From assembly GCF_011927945.1 (NCBI RefSeq), contig NZ_JAATJM010000001.1, positions 1,807,501 through 1,871,500 of the forward strand: a stretch of DNA of 64,000 bases, in the 5' to 3' direction. A program made the translations under genes and the position numbers. Within the stretch, counting starts at the first letter, position 1. The number at the start of each line of letters is the position of its first letter. Positions 45,173-53,147 of the stretch are shown in pieces. The stretch is from Brevundimonas alba. Its GTDB lineage: Bacteria; Pseudomonadota; Alphaproteobacteria; Caulobacterales; Caulobacteraceae. Under the pieces are notes generated by a model, which worked only from the letters and a program-made list of their open reading frames with translations, was not told the DNA's origin and searched no databases.

Positions 45173-45194
45173 GGCCGGCCCAGCCGGGCCTCAG
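45169..45194. terminator. possible bidirectional hairpin between receiver gene and rpoH
   Basis: CTGAGGCC and GGCCTCAG form a perfect 8-bp stem overlapping the receiver gene's stop codon, 14 bases from the rpoH end. No T tract follows, so the terminator role is weak. Confidence 0.35.
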
Positions 45195-45208
45195 CGCCTC
45201 GCCGAACA

Positions 45209-46096
45209 TCAGGCGTCTACCAGGTTCCGCTCTTCGGCCGCGGCGCGCATCGCCTTCTGCAGCTTCTCAAACGCCCGCACCTCGATCTGGCGCACGCGCT
45301 CGCGCGAGACGCCGTACTGACCCGCGAGCTCTTCCAGGGTGACCGGGTCATCCTTCAGGCGGCGCTCTGTCAGGATGTGCTTCTCACGGTCGGTCAGCTC
45401 CTGCATCGCTTCCTCGAGCAGGCCCCTGCGGATCGACTTTTCCTCGTCCTCGGCGAGCTGGGTTTCCTGCGACACCGCGGTGTCGTCGGCCAGCCAGTCC
45501 TGCCATTCGCTTTCGCCATCCGCGCGCAGCGGCGCGTTCAGCGAGGCGTCGCCGCCGAGGCGGCGGTTCATGTTGGTGACCTCTTCCTCGGACACGCCCA
45601 GCTTGGTGGCGATGGCCGAGAGGTGCTCCGGATGCAGGTCGCCCTCTTCGAAGGCCGAGATCTGGCTCTTGGCCTTGCGCAGGTTGAAGAACAGCTTCTT
45701 CTGGGCCGCGGTCGTGCCCATCTTCACGAGCGACCAGCTGCGCAGGATGTATTCCTGGATCGAGGCGCGGATCCACCACATGGCGTAGGTCGCCAGACGG
45801 AAACCCTTGTCCGGGTCGAATTTCTTGACGGCCTGCATCAGGCCGACGTTGCCCTCCGAGATCACCTCGCCGATCGGCAGGCCGTAGCCGCGATAACCCA
45901 TGGCGATCTTGGCCACGAGGCGCAGGTGAGACGTCACGAGGCGATGCGCGGCCTCGGGGTCCTGGTGCTCGGTCCAGCGCTTGGCGAGCATGAACTCTTC
46001 GTCCTTCGCCAGCATCGGGAATTTGCGGATTTCAGTCAGGTATCGCGACAGTCCCTGTTCAGGCGACATCACCGCGAGCGATCTAGCTACAGCCAT
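45209..46096 (-). CDS. rpoH: heat-shock sigma factor RpoH (sigma-32)
   Basis: A 295-residue sigma-70 family factor. Region 2 (LVAKIAMGYRGYGLPIGEVISEGNVGLMQAVKKFDPDKGFRLATYAMWWIRASIQEYI) and region 4.2 (TLEELAGQYGVSRERVRQIEVRAFEKLQ) are intact. The RpoH box appears as QKKLFFNLRKAK. It directs transcription of heat-shock genes. I set the start at 46096, where GGAGGG precedes by five bases, instead of the longer frame at 46144. Confidence 0.95.
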   Translation of the reverse strand: MAVARSLAVMSPEQGLSRYLTEIRKFPMLAKDEEFMLAKRWTEHQDPEAAHRLVTSHLRLVAKIAMGYRGYGLPIGEVISEGNVGLMQAVKKFDPDKGFRLATYAMWWIRASIQEYILRSWSLVKMGTTAAQKKLFFNLRKAKSQISAFEEGDLHPEHLSAIATKLGVSEEEVTNMNRRLGGDASLNAPLRADGESEWQDWLADDTAVSQETQLAEDEEKSIRRGLLEEAMQELTDREKHILTERRLKDDPVTLEELAGQYGVSRERVRQIEVRAFEKLQKAMRAAAEERNLVDA

Positions 46097-46270
46097 TTGG
46101 TCCCTCCGACCGTGAGAACGAGCGGGCTCTGCGGAGACGGCCACCGGATGTGCGCCATCGCCTCGCCCCTCAACCGATGAGATAGGGTCGGGTTTCCGCT
46201 TTTGTCAGAGGCGGATCGTCACACAGAAGCGTGACCGTTGCCCCGGCGCCACTGCACCGAATGAGTGGTG

Positions 46271-46298
46271 GTATAGCGCAGAGTGCGTCCTTAATCAA
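46271..46298 (-). promoter_or_regulatory. candidate housekeeping promoter of rpoH
   Basis: On the minus strand TTGATT and CTATAC are separated by 16 bases. The predicted start leaves a leader of about 165 bases before rpoH. The 205-bp gap here holds no other gene. Confidence 0.5.
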
Positions 46299-46301
46299 GA
46301 C

Positions 46302-47279
46302 TTACTTGGCCGAGGCCGCCCGGATTCGCAGCCGCGCCAAGTCCCAGGCGGTCGTGTCGCCGTTGTGCTTCTCCGGGTGCAAGGCCTGCAGGTCGCGGAT
46401 GTCGCCGGCCGAACCAGCCCTTGCGGGAACCCCTTCCACAATCGCGAACGCCGTCAGCGCCGCCCAGTCCTGCGCGGCGGGATTGGCTGCCGCCGGCGCG
46501 TCCAGTCTGTGGGCTGACCAGCGGATTGCGTCGACGATCTGCCGCCGGAAGCGCGGATCGGCCCAGGTCGACGGCGTGTGGCCGAGGTTGGTGTAGAATA
46601 GCCGGCCCCCTCCCATTTCTCGCACCCAGGTTATCGGCACGGGATAGGGCCGGCGAATGGGCCCTGCCGACATGTCCAGCGTCTGAAGCACACGAACCCG
46701 ATCGGGCTCGAAGGCCGTGTATTGGTAAATCTCCTCGGCGAAGTCGGTCCCGTCGGGCCACATCGAGGCGAGCGGATGGGAACGCTCGAGGTTCGTCAGG
46801 CGAATGGGCGTGCCCTGCGTCCACGGGTGGCCGTCGAAGCGTCCGCCTATGAACGCGGTGTACGCTTCCTGCCCGCCCTCGAAATCCAGCGCCGTATCGG
46901 CTGCGCTGTGGATGCCCACGAAACCGCCCCGGCCGCTCTCGATCCAGTCGACGATGGCGCTCCAGGTCTGGCGGTCGATCGGCAGGGAGCCGGTGGTGCC
47001 GAAAACCAGAACGTCGATATCGTTCAGGCGAGCGGCTGTCAGCTCGCGGGCATCCTGCGTCAGCTCGACGGCGAAGGCGCCGCTGTCGCGGGCCATTTCC
47101 TGCATGGCGATCTCTGATGGCGCCAAACCATCGGTCGGCCGGCGGGCGGTGTCGTGCACAAACCCCACCGACTGCGACAGATACAGAACCCGCACGGGCG
47201 CTCCTTCGGCAGTGGGCATCGAGCTGCATGCCGCGAGACCCAGCGCGAGAAACAACCCGGCCAGGAGACGAACCATCAT
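46302..47279 (-). CDS. ThuA-like domain lipoprotein
   Basis: A 325-residue protein with a lipoprotein signal (LLAGLFLALGLAAC). The mature part has the ThuA (trehalose utilisation-like, glutamine-amidotransferase-like fold) pattern: VRVLYLSQSVGFVHDTARR, DVLVFGTTGSLPID, GGFVGIHSAADTALDF, RLTNLERSHPLASMW and ITWVREMGGGRLFYTNLGHTPSTW. Function in sugar metabolism is proposed for the family, not proven here. It overlaps the GNAT gene downstream of which it lies by four bases. Confidence 0.85.
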   Translation of the reverse strand: MMVRLLAGLFLALGLAACSSMPTAEGAPVRVLYLSQSVGFVHDTARRPTDGLAPSEIAMQEMARDSGAFAVELTQDARELTAARLNDIDVLVFGTTGSLPIDRQTWSAIVDWIESGRGGFVGIHSAADTALDFEGGQEAYTAFIGGRFDGHPWTQGTPIRLTNLERSHPLASMWPDGTDFAEEIYQYTAFEPDRVRVLQTLDMSAGPIRRPYPVPITWVREMGGGRLFYTNLGHTPSTWADPRFRRQIVDAIRWSAHRLDAPAAANPAAQDWAALTAFAIVEGVPARAGSAGDIRDLQALHPEKHNGDTTAWDLARLRIRAASAK

Positions 47280-47581
47280 AGTCCGAGGATCTGGCGATAC
47301 GTCGGATGCACGACGTCGGCGTGTTCCGGGTGCTTCTGGAAGTAACCGGAGAAGAACGGGCAGACAGGCAGGATGACCAGGCCGCGCTCCCGTGCGTCTG
47401 CGATCACATGCTTCGCAAGTCGGCTGGCGATCCCCCGACCCTCCAGCGCCTCCGGCACCAGCGTCTCCGTGATCATCAGGTTCTCGCCGGACAGGTTGTA
47501 GATCACCACGGCCGTCCGTCCCTCGACGTCCAGCTCGTATCGGTGAGCGTCTGCGTTGTCGCGAATCTCGGGGTCACTCAT
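47276..47581 (-). CDS. small GNAT-like N-acetyltransferase, YjdJ type
   Basis: A 101-residue member of the COG2388 group: RYELDVEGRTAVVIYNLSGENLMITETLVPEALEGRGIASRLAKHVIADA with the acetyl-CoA loop GRGIAS, then the invariant LVILPVCPFFSGYFQKHPEH. Substrate unknown. Start at 47581 preceded by a GGGAAGGG stretch. Coupled to the ThuA-like gene. Confidence 0.87.
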   Translation of the reverse strand: MSDPEIRDNADAHRYELDVEGRTAVVIYNLSGENLMITETLVPEALEGRGIASRLAKHVIADARERGLVILPVCPFFSGYFQKHPEHADVVHPTYRQILGL

Positions 47582-47609
47582 CGCGGGCTTTCCCTTCCCG
47601 TTGGGCCGA

Positions 47610-48608
47610 TCACAGGTCTGCAAGCAACCGCTCCAATTCCGTCATGTCGCGGGGAGGGGCTGTTTCAAAGCGTAGCTGGTCGCCGGTCACCGGGTGGACG
47701 AACCCCAAAACAGCTGCGTGCAGCGCCTGACGCTTCAAGCCAGCATCCGCAATGGCGGCCTTGACTCCAGCGGCCGGGCTGCCCGAGCCATAAACCGCAT
47801 CACCGAGGATCGGCGCGCCCTTCGAGGCGAGGTGGACACGGATCTGATGTGTCCGACCGGTCTGAAGGGTGCAGGAGACCCGGGCGGCCATCGAGGCGCC
47901 GCCAGCCTTGGCGGGCTCGCCAAAGCGCCGTTCGACCACATAGTCAGTGATGGCATTGCGGCCGCCACTGTTCAGCACCGCCATCTTCTTGCGATCCGAG
48001 GACGAGCGCCCGATCAGCGTCTCGATACGGCCCTTCGCAGGGCTCGGCGCGCCGCGGGTCAGGGCGATATAGGTTCGCTCGATGTCGTGGGTCGCGAACA
48101 GGGCCGAGAGGCCCGCATGCGCCCGGTCCGACTTGGCCGCCACCATGACGCCCGAGGTGTCCTTGTCCAGCCGGTGCACGATGCCCGGCCGCGCGACACC
48201 GCCGATCCCGGACAGCGAGGCGCCGCAGTGGGCCAGCAGCGCGTTGACCAGCGTGCCGGTCTCCGACCCCGGCGCTGGGTGGGCCGCCATGCCGGCGGGC
48301 TTGTCGACCACAATCAGATCGGCGTCCTCGAACAGCACCGTCAGCGGAATGGCCTCGGGCGCCGGCGTCGCGGAGACCACCGGCGGCAGTGTGATTGTAT
48401 ACAGTCCCTCGCGGGCCTTGGCCGAGCCGCCGGAAACGGGCTCGCCATCGCGGGTCACCGCGCCTTCGGCGAGCAGCGCCTGCAGCCGGGCGCGCGACAG
48501 GGTGGGGAAGATCTCGGCAAGCGCCTTGTCGAGCCGCACCCCGCCGCTCTCAAGATGCGCCTCCAGAGCTGTGCCGTCCTCATCGTCGATCAGGGGTTCG
48601 TCGGACAC
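47610..48608 (-). CDS. rluD: ribosomal large subunit pseudouridine synthase, RluD family
   Basis: A 332-residue enzyme with an S4-like RNA-binding domain (VRLDKALAEIFPTLSRARLQALLAEGAVTRDGEPV) followed by the synthase domain. The catalytic Asp is in IVHRLDKDTSGVM; LQTGRTHQIRVHL is the other family motif. It isomerises uridines in 23S rRNA helix 69 in E. coli. I prefer the GTG at 48608 (GGAG, six-base gap) over the TTG one codon upstream. Confidence 0.93.
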   Translation of the reverse strand: MSDEPLIDDEDGTALEAHLESGGVRLDKALAEIFPTLSRARLQALLAEGAVTRDGEPVSGGSAKAREGLYTITLPPVVSATPAPEAIPLTVLFEDADLIVVDKPAGMAAHPAPGSETGTLVNALLAHCGASLSGIGGVARPGIVHRLDKDTSGVMVAAKSDRAHAGLSALFATHDIERTYIALTRGAPSPAKGRIETLIGRSSSDRKKMAVLNSGGRNAITDYVVERRFGEPAKAGGASMAARVSCTLQTGRTHQIRVHLASKGAPILGDAVYGSGSPAAGVKAAIADAGLKRQALHAAVLGFVHPVTGDQLRFETAPPRDMTELERLLADL

Positions 48609-48735
48609 CAAGCGCTCCGCCGCCGGCCGGGCGGTCCCCGATCTAGCACGCCCCGCCCGCGCCCCGGCAAGTCGCCAGCTTGGCTGTTCTGCGGAATTCC
48701 GTCATGGTGAACGCGGGTATCTGGGGAGGCATCCA

Positions 48736-49374
48736 ATGAAATATCTGATCATCGCCGCCGCCGCTGGTGGCGCCGCCCTGGCTCTGGGCAGCTGCGCGAC
48801 CATGAGCGAGGAGCAGTGCATGGCCGGCGACTGGTCCGGCCAAGGCTATGTCGACGGCCAATCCGGCTACACCATGAGCCGACTGGATGAGCATGCAGAG
48901 GCCTGCGCCAAACACGGCATCGCGCCGGATGCGACGGCCTATGCGGCGGGGCGACGGCAGGGGCTCGTCTACTACTGCACGCCCGCGAAGGGCTTCGAAG
49001 TCGGCCGCACCGGCTCCGGCTACGGCGGCGTCTGCCCTTCGGAACTCGAAGCGGACTTCATGCCAGCCTACCGCGACGGTCAAATCGTCCACGAGGTCGA
49101 GGCGGCGCTGGCAGCCGCCCGCAGCCGTGTCGACGGGCTCGGGGCCCGGCTCCAGGAACTGGACGAAAAGATCGTCGCCAAACAGGCCGAGGCCCGCGCG
49201 GACGGTCTGACGGACGAGCAGCGCGAGCAGATCCGGAACCGCATCGCCGAGATCCGGCGCGAACGGGCGGACACCGAGCGCGAATGGCGGCGGGGGCAGG
49301 ACGAGATCGACGACGCGGAGCGCGACGTCCGCGACGTCCGCTGGCGTTTCCGGGATCAGTACGGCAGCTGGTGA
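48736..49374 (+). CDS. DUF2799 lipoprotein with C-terminal coiled coil
   Basis: A 212-residue lipoprotein (LIIAAAAGGAALALGSC). Residues 20-115 match the DUF2799 pattern (SEEQCMAGDWSGQGYVDGQSG, HAEACAKHGIAPDATAYAAGRRQGLVYYC, GYGGVCPSELE), and residues 118-205 form a long charged coiled coil. Probably periplasmic; function unknown. A GGGGAGG site lies six bases before the ATG. It ends four bases from the convergent aldolase gene. Confidence 0.88.
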   Translation: MKYLIIAAAAGGAALALGSCATMSEEQCMAGDWSGQGYVDGQSGYTMSRLDEHAEACAKHGIAPDATAYAAGRRQGLVYYCTPAKGFEVGRTGSGYGGVCPSELEADFMPAYRDGQIVHEVEAALAAARSRVDGLGARLQELDEKIVAKQAEARADGLTDEQREQIRNRIAEIRRERADTEREWRRGQDEIDDAERDVRDVRWRFRDQYGSW

Positions 49375-49378
49375 GGGC

Positions 49379-50404
49379 CTAGGCGGCCTTCTTCTCCAGC
49401 TTCTTCTCCCACTGGCCCAGTGAGGCCAGCCCGTTCATGCGGGCGCGGTGGTGGAAGGCGGCCTGACAGGCGACCGCATTCTCGGCCTTGCCCGACCAGG
49501 CGCGCTGCGGCGACGCCTGAAGCGCGCGGCCGTACGAGAAGGTCATCTTCCACGGGAAGCCGCCGATCCGGTTCATGGCGTCGAGGTGAGCCGTGGCCTG
49601 CTCGTCGGTCTGGCCGCCCGAAAGATACGCGATGCCGGGCACCGACGACGGGACCGTCGCCTTCAGCGCGGCGATCGTCCGCTCCGCCACTTCCTTGACC
49701 GAGGCTTGGCGGACGCTGCCCTTGCCGGAGATGACCATGTTCGGCTTCAGCACGATGCCTTCCAGCGCCACGCGCTGTTCGTAGAGCTCGTTGAACACCG
49801 TCTGCAGCACCTGACGGGTGACTTCGTCGCAGCGGGCGATGTCGTGAGAGCCGTCCATCAGCACTTCAGGCTCGACGATCGGCACGATCTGCTCCTGCTG
49901 GCAGATGCGGGCGTAGCGGGCGAGGGCGTGGGCGTTGGACTTGACGCAGCCCCAGGTCGGAATGCCGTCGGCGATGTCGATCACCGCGCGCCATTTGGCG
50001 AAGCGGGCGCCGCGTTCGTAGTGGGCGCGCAGCCGCTTGGACAGGCCGTCCAGACCCTTGGTCACCGTCTCGCCGGGGAAGCCGGCCATCTTGGTCGCGC
50101 CCTTGTCGACCTTGATGCCGGGGATCGAACCGGCGGCCTTGATGATCTCGACCAGCGGCGTGCCGTCGGCGGCGTCCTGGTACAGGGTCTCCTCGAACAG
50201 GATCACGCCCGAGATGTGCTCGCGCATCGTCTGCTCCGCGCGGAACAGGCATTCGCGATAGTCGCGGCGGTTCTCTTCGGTGTTCTCGACTCCGATGGCG
50301 TCGAAGCGCTTCTTGATCGTGCCCGTGGACTCGTCGGCCGCCAGAATGCCCTTGCCGGGCGTTACCATCGCCTGGGCCACTGCGTTGAGCGCCGCCAAAT
50401 CCAT
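49379..50404 (-). CDS. fructose-bisphosphate aldolase class I
   Basis: A 341-residue class I aldolase of the eukaryote-like type: KGILAADESTGTIKKRF near the N-terminus, WRAVIDIADGIPT, IVPIVEPEV and the Schiff-base Lys220 in EGIVLKPNMVISG, then GIAYLSGGQTDEQA. It cleaves fructose-1,6-bisphosphate without metal. Start at 50404 has AGGAGGAA upstream. pgk lies immediately upstream on the same strand. A 16-base motif in its leader is shared with the gap region. Confidence 0.95.
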   Translation of the reverse strand: MDLAALNAVAQAMVTPGKGILAADESTGTIKKRFDAIGVENTEENRRDYRECLFRAEQTMREHISGVILFEETLYQDAADGTPLVEIIKAAGSIPGIKVDKGATKMAGFPGETVTKGLDGLSKRLRAHYERGARFAKWRAVIDIADGIPTWGCVKSNAHALARYARICQQEQIVPIVEPEVLMDGSHDIARCDEVTRQVLQTVFNELYEQRVALEGIVLKPNMVISGKGSVRQASVKEVAERTIAALKATVPSSVPGIAYLSGGQTDEQATAHLDAMNRIGGFPWKMTFSYGRALQASPQRAWSGKAENAVACQAAFHHRARMNGLASLGQWEKKLEKKAA

Positions 50405-50458
50405 CGGTTCCTCCTGAGCTTTGTGTTGGGGGTGATCTAGCCCCGTCAACGCCCAAAG

Positions 50459-50474
50459 TCACGCATTGTTACAG
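50459..50474 (-). promoter_or_regulatory. 16-base motif upstream of the aldolase gene
   Basis: On the minus strand this reads CTGTAACAATGCGTGA. It differs at one base from a 16-mer next to gap at 53119-53134. Shared placement at two glycolytic genes suggests a common operator. Confidence 0.45.
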
Positions 50475-50501
50475 CGGCTTCGCGGGAGTTTGGCGCAAGG
50501 C

Positions 50502-51698
50502 TCAGGCCCGGAGAGCCTCGACTCCCGGCAGCGGCTTGCCCTCCATCCATTCGAGGAAGGCGCCGCCGGCGGTCGACACGAAGGTCATGTCCTCGGCCAC
50601 GCCCGCGTGATGCAGGGCCGCGACCGTATCGCCGCCGCCGGCCACCGCGACCAGTGCGCCGGCCTTGGCCAACTGCGCCGCCGCCTGCGCGGCCTTCACG
50701 GTGGCGGCGTCGAAGGGCGGGACCTCGAACACGCCCAGCGGGCCGTTCCAGATCAGCGTCCGCGACAGCGCCATCGCCTTGATCAGCTTCTCGACCGTCA
50801 ACGGTCCGGCATCGAGGATCTTCTCGTCCCCGCCGATCTCCTCGCGCGCCAGCACGGTATGCGTGTCGACCCCCGGTTTGACGTCCTTCGCCACCACCAC
50901 ATCGATCGGCAGCAGGATTTCGCAGCCCTTCGCCTCGGCCTCGGCGAGGATGTCCCGCGCCGTGTCGGCCATGTCCTTCTCGGCCAGAGAGCCGCCGATA
51001 TCGACGCCTTGGGCGAACAGAAAGGTGTTGGCCATGCCGCCGCCGATGGCGAGGCGGTCCAGCTTGCCGACGAGGTTCTTCAGCAGGTCCAGCTTGGTCG
51101 AGACCTTGGCACCGCCGACGATGCCGATCACCGGCTTCTGCGGATTGCCCAGCGCGGCGTCTAGCGCATCCAGTTCGCGCCGCATCGACTCCCCGGCATA
51201 GGCGGGCAGCAGTCGCGCCAGCCCCTCCGTCGAAGCGTGGGCCCGGTGCGCGGCCGAGAAGGCGTCGTTGACGTACAGGTCGCCCAGCTCCGCCATCTGC
51301 GCGGCGAAGGCGGGATCGTTCTTCTCCTCGCCGGCGTGAAAGCGAACGTTCTCCAGCAGCACCACGCCGCCGGCCTCGAGGTCGGCCAACGCTGCCTTGG
51401 CCTCGTCGCCCACGCAGTCGTCGGCGAACCGCACCGGCGCGCCCAGCAGCTTCTCCAGATCGTCCACCACGGGCTTCAGGCTCATCGAGGGAACGCGCTG
51501 TCCCTGGGGCCGGTCGAAGTGGGCCAGCAGCGCGACCCTGGCCCCGGCGTCCCGAAGCTTCTGGATCGTCGGCAGGGCTACCCGAAGCCGCGTGTCCTCG
51601 GTGACCTTCCCCGCCTCCATCGGCACGTTGAAGTCCACCCGCACGAGCGCGGTCTTGCCAGCGAGAGAGGGGGCGTCGTCTAGGGTGCGGAAGGTCAT
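50502..51698 (-). CDS. pgk: phosphoglycerate kinase
   Basis: A 398-residue glycolytic kinase. The N-terminal [18 protein letters not shown], the ADDCVGDEA region and the C-terminal nucleotide-binding [16 protein letters not shown] and [13 protein letters not shown] segments are intact. It transfers phosphate between 1,3-bisphosphoglycerate and ADP. The start at 51698 overlaps the stop of the small membrane-protein gene by four bases; a longer frame would run through that gene. Confidence 0.96.
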   Translation of the reverse strand: MTFRTLDDAPSLAGKTALVRVDFNVPMEAGKVTEDTRLRVALPTIQKLRDAGARVALLAHFDRPQGQRVPSMSLKPVVDDLEKLLGAPVRFADDCVGDEAKAALADLEAGGVVLLENVRFHAGEEKNDPAFAAQMAELGDLYVNDAFSAAHRAHASTEGLARLLPAYAGESMRRELDALDAALGNPQKPVIGIVGGAKVSTKLDLLKNLVGKLDRLAIGGGMANTFLFAQGVDIGGSLAEKDMADTARDILAEAEAKGCEILLPIDVVVAKDVKPGVDTHTVLAREEIGGDEKILDAGPLTVEKLIKAMALSRTLIWNGPLGVFEVPPFDAATVKAAQAAAQLAKAGALVAVAGGGDTVAALHHAGVAEDMTFVSTAGGAFLEWMEGKPLPGVEALRA

Positions 51699-52033
51699 GG
51701 AAAAATCTCTAGGAGCAAGGCGACCGTGAAGACGCCGAACAGGGTCAGCACCGGCAAAAACATGCCTGCGAATGATTTCGCGCCGAAGGTCCGCCCAACC
51801 AACGTCAGTACAACAACAAGCAGCGCGAGCAGGGCGAGGATGGCCAGAGAAGCGCCTATGCCGCGACTGCCGGCGTAGGTCGTGATCAGCCAAGCGGTAG
51901 CCTTGGCCCCACCGGCTCCCAAAGGAACGCTGAGAGCAACGGCGCCGGCGATCAGCCTGATGTCCGAATTGAACGCGTCGACGGGGGACAGCCTAGCTTG
52001 GTCTTCAAGCTTTCGAGCCCACTTCGGAGCCAT
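51695..52033 (-). CDS. small integral membrane protein between gap and pgk
   Basis: A 112-residue protein with a short charged N-terminus ([23 protein letters not shown]) and about three hydrophobic helices (residues 26-50, 60-80, 88-110). No family I recognise. It is one base after the gap stop and overlaps pgk by four bases, so it is co-transcribed with the glycolytic genes and may limit or couple pgk translation. Confidence 0.7.
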   Translation of the reverse strand: MAPKWARKLEDQARLSPVDAFNSDIRLIAGAVALSVPLGAGGAKATAWLITTYAGSRGIGASLAILALLALLVVVLTLVGRTFGAKSFAGMFLPVLTLFGVFTVALLLEIFP

Positions 52034-52034
52034 C

Positions 52035-53042
52035 TCAGATGAACTTGCTCATTACCAGAGCCGTATCGGCCATCCGCGTCGCAAAGCCCCACTCGTTGTC
52101 GTACCAGCTCAGCACCCGGGCCAGCTTGCCGTCGACGACCTGGGTCTGGGGCAGGGCGGCGGTTGAAGAGGCCGACACGTGGTTCAGGTCGCTCGAGACC
52201 AGCGGGTCGGTGGTGGTGAACAGCACGCCCTTCATCGGCCCGTCGGCGGCGGCCTGAAGCGCGGCGTTGATCTCCTCGACCGTGACCTCACGGCCGGCCA
52301 CGACCTTCAGATCGACCACCGAGACGTTCGGCGTCGGCACGCGGATCGAGGAGCCGTCCAGCTTGCCCTTGAGTTCCGGCAGCACCAGCCCCAGCGCCTT
52401 GGCGGCGCCTGTCGAGGTCGGGATCATGCTCAGGCCTGCCGCGCGGGCGCGGTACAGATCCTTGTGCATCGTATCCAGCGTCGGCTGGTCGCCGGTGTAG
52501 CTGTGGATCGTGGTCATGTAGCCGCGCTCGATGCCGAACAGGTCGTTCAGCACCTTGGCCACCGGAGCGAGGGCGTTGGTCGTGCACGAGCCGTTCGAGA
52601 CCACGATGTCGTCGGCGGTCAGGGTCTCGTGGTTGACCTTGTAGACGATGGTCTTGTCGGCGTTGTCGGCGGGGGCCGAGACCAGCACGCGCTTGGCCCC
52701 CGCGGTCAGGTGCGCCGACGCCTTGTCCTTGGACGTGAACAGGCCCGTGCATTCGAAGGCGATGTCGACGTTCAGTTCCTTGTGCGGCAGCTTCGACGGA
52801 TCGCGCTCGGCCGTGACCTTGATCCTGCCCATGCCGACGTCGATCCAGTCCTCGCCGGTCGTCACCGTGGCCGGAAACCGGCCGTGTACGCTGTCGTAGC
52901 GAAGCAGGTGGGCGTTGGTCTCGACCGGCCCCAGATCGTTGATCGCCACCACCTCGATGTCGCTACGGCCATGCTCGACGATCGAGCGCAGGACGAGGCG
53001 GCCGATGCGGCCGAAACCATTGATGGCGACGCGAACGGTCAT
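52035..53042 (-). CDS. gap: glyceraldehyde-3-phosphate dehydrogenase, type I
   Basis: A 335-residue dehydrogenase. The Rossmann start VRVAINGFGRIGRLVLRS, the catalytic Cys153 in SNGSCTTNALAP and the later WYDNEWGFATRMADTA are all present. The Ser-Asn-Gly-Ser version replaces the more usual SNASCTTN. Oxidises glyceraldehyde-3-phosphate with NAD and phosphate. AGGAG precedes the ATG. First gene of gap - membrane protein - pgk, with the aldolase downstream. Confidence 0.96.
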   Translation of the reverse strand: MTVRVAINGFGRIGRLVLRSIVEHGRSDIEVVAINDLGPVETNAHLLRYDSVHGRFPATVTTGEDWIDVGMGRIKVTAERDPSKLPHKELNVDIAFECTGLFTSKDKASAHLTAGAKRVLVSAPADNADKTIVYKVNHETLTADDIVVSNGSCTTNALAPVAKVLNDLFGIERGYMTTIHSYTGDQPTLDTMHKDLYRARAAGLSMIPTSTGAAKALGLVLPELKGKLDGSSIRVPTPNVSVVDLKVVAGREVTVEEINAALQAAADGPMKGVLFTTTDPLVSSDLNHVSASSTAALPQTQVVDGKLARVLSWYDNEWGFATRMADTALVMSKFI

Positions 53043-53096
53043 GAGGGCGGTCTCCTGAAGCGTGGTGTTATCGTTGGCGCTTCAATGGAACCGGCG

Positions 53097-53118
53097 GCGC
53101 GGGGTTTCAACCCCGTGC
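53097..53118. other. hairpin upstream of gap
   Basis: GCGCGGGGT, loop TTCA, ACCCCGTGC makes a 9-bp stem with one G-T pair, 55 bases before the gap start and just after the S41 gene. No T tract. It may lie in the gap leader or end the upstream transcript. Confidence 0.4.
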
Positions 53119-53145
53119 CTGTAACAAGGCGTGATGAACTGTAAC
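53119..53145 (+). promoter_or_regulatory. CTGTAAC direct repeat next to gap
   Basis: CTGTAACAAGGCGTGA (53119-53134) is followed by a second CTGTAAC at 53139, 20 bases after the first, about two helical turns. The 16-mer recurs with one change upstream of the aldolase gene. Confidence 0.45.
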
Positions 53146-53147
53146 GC

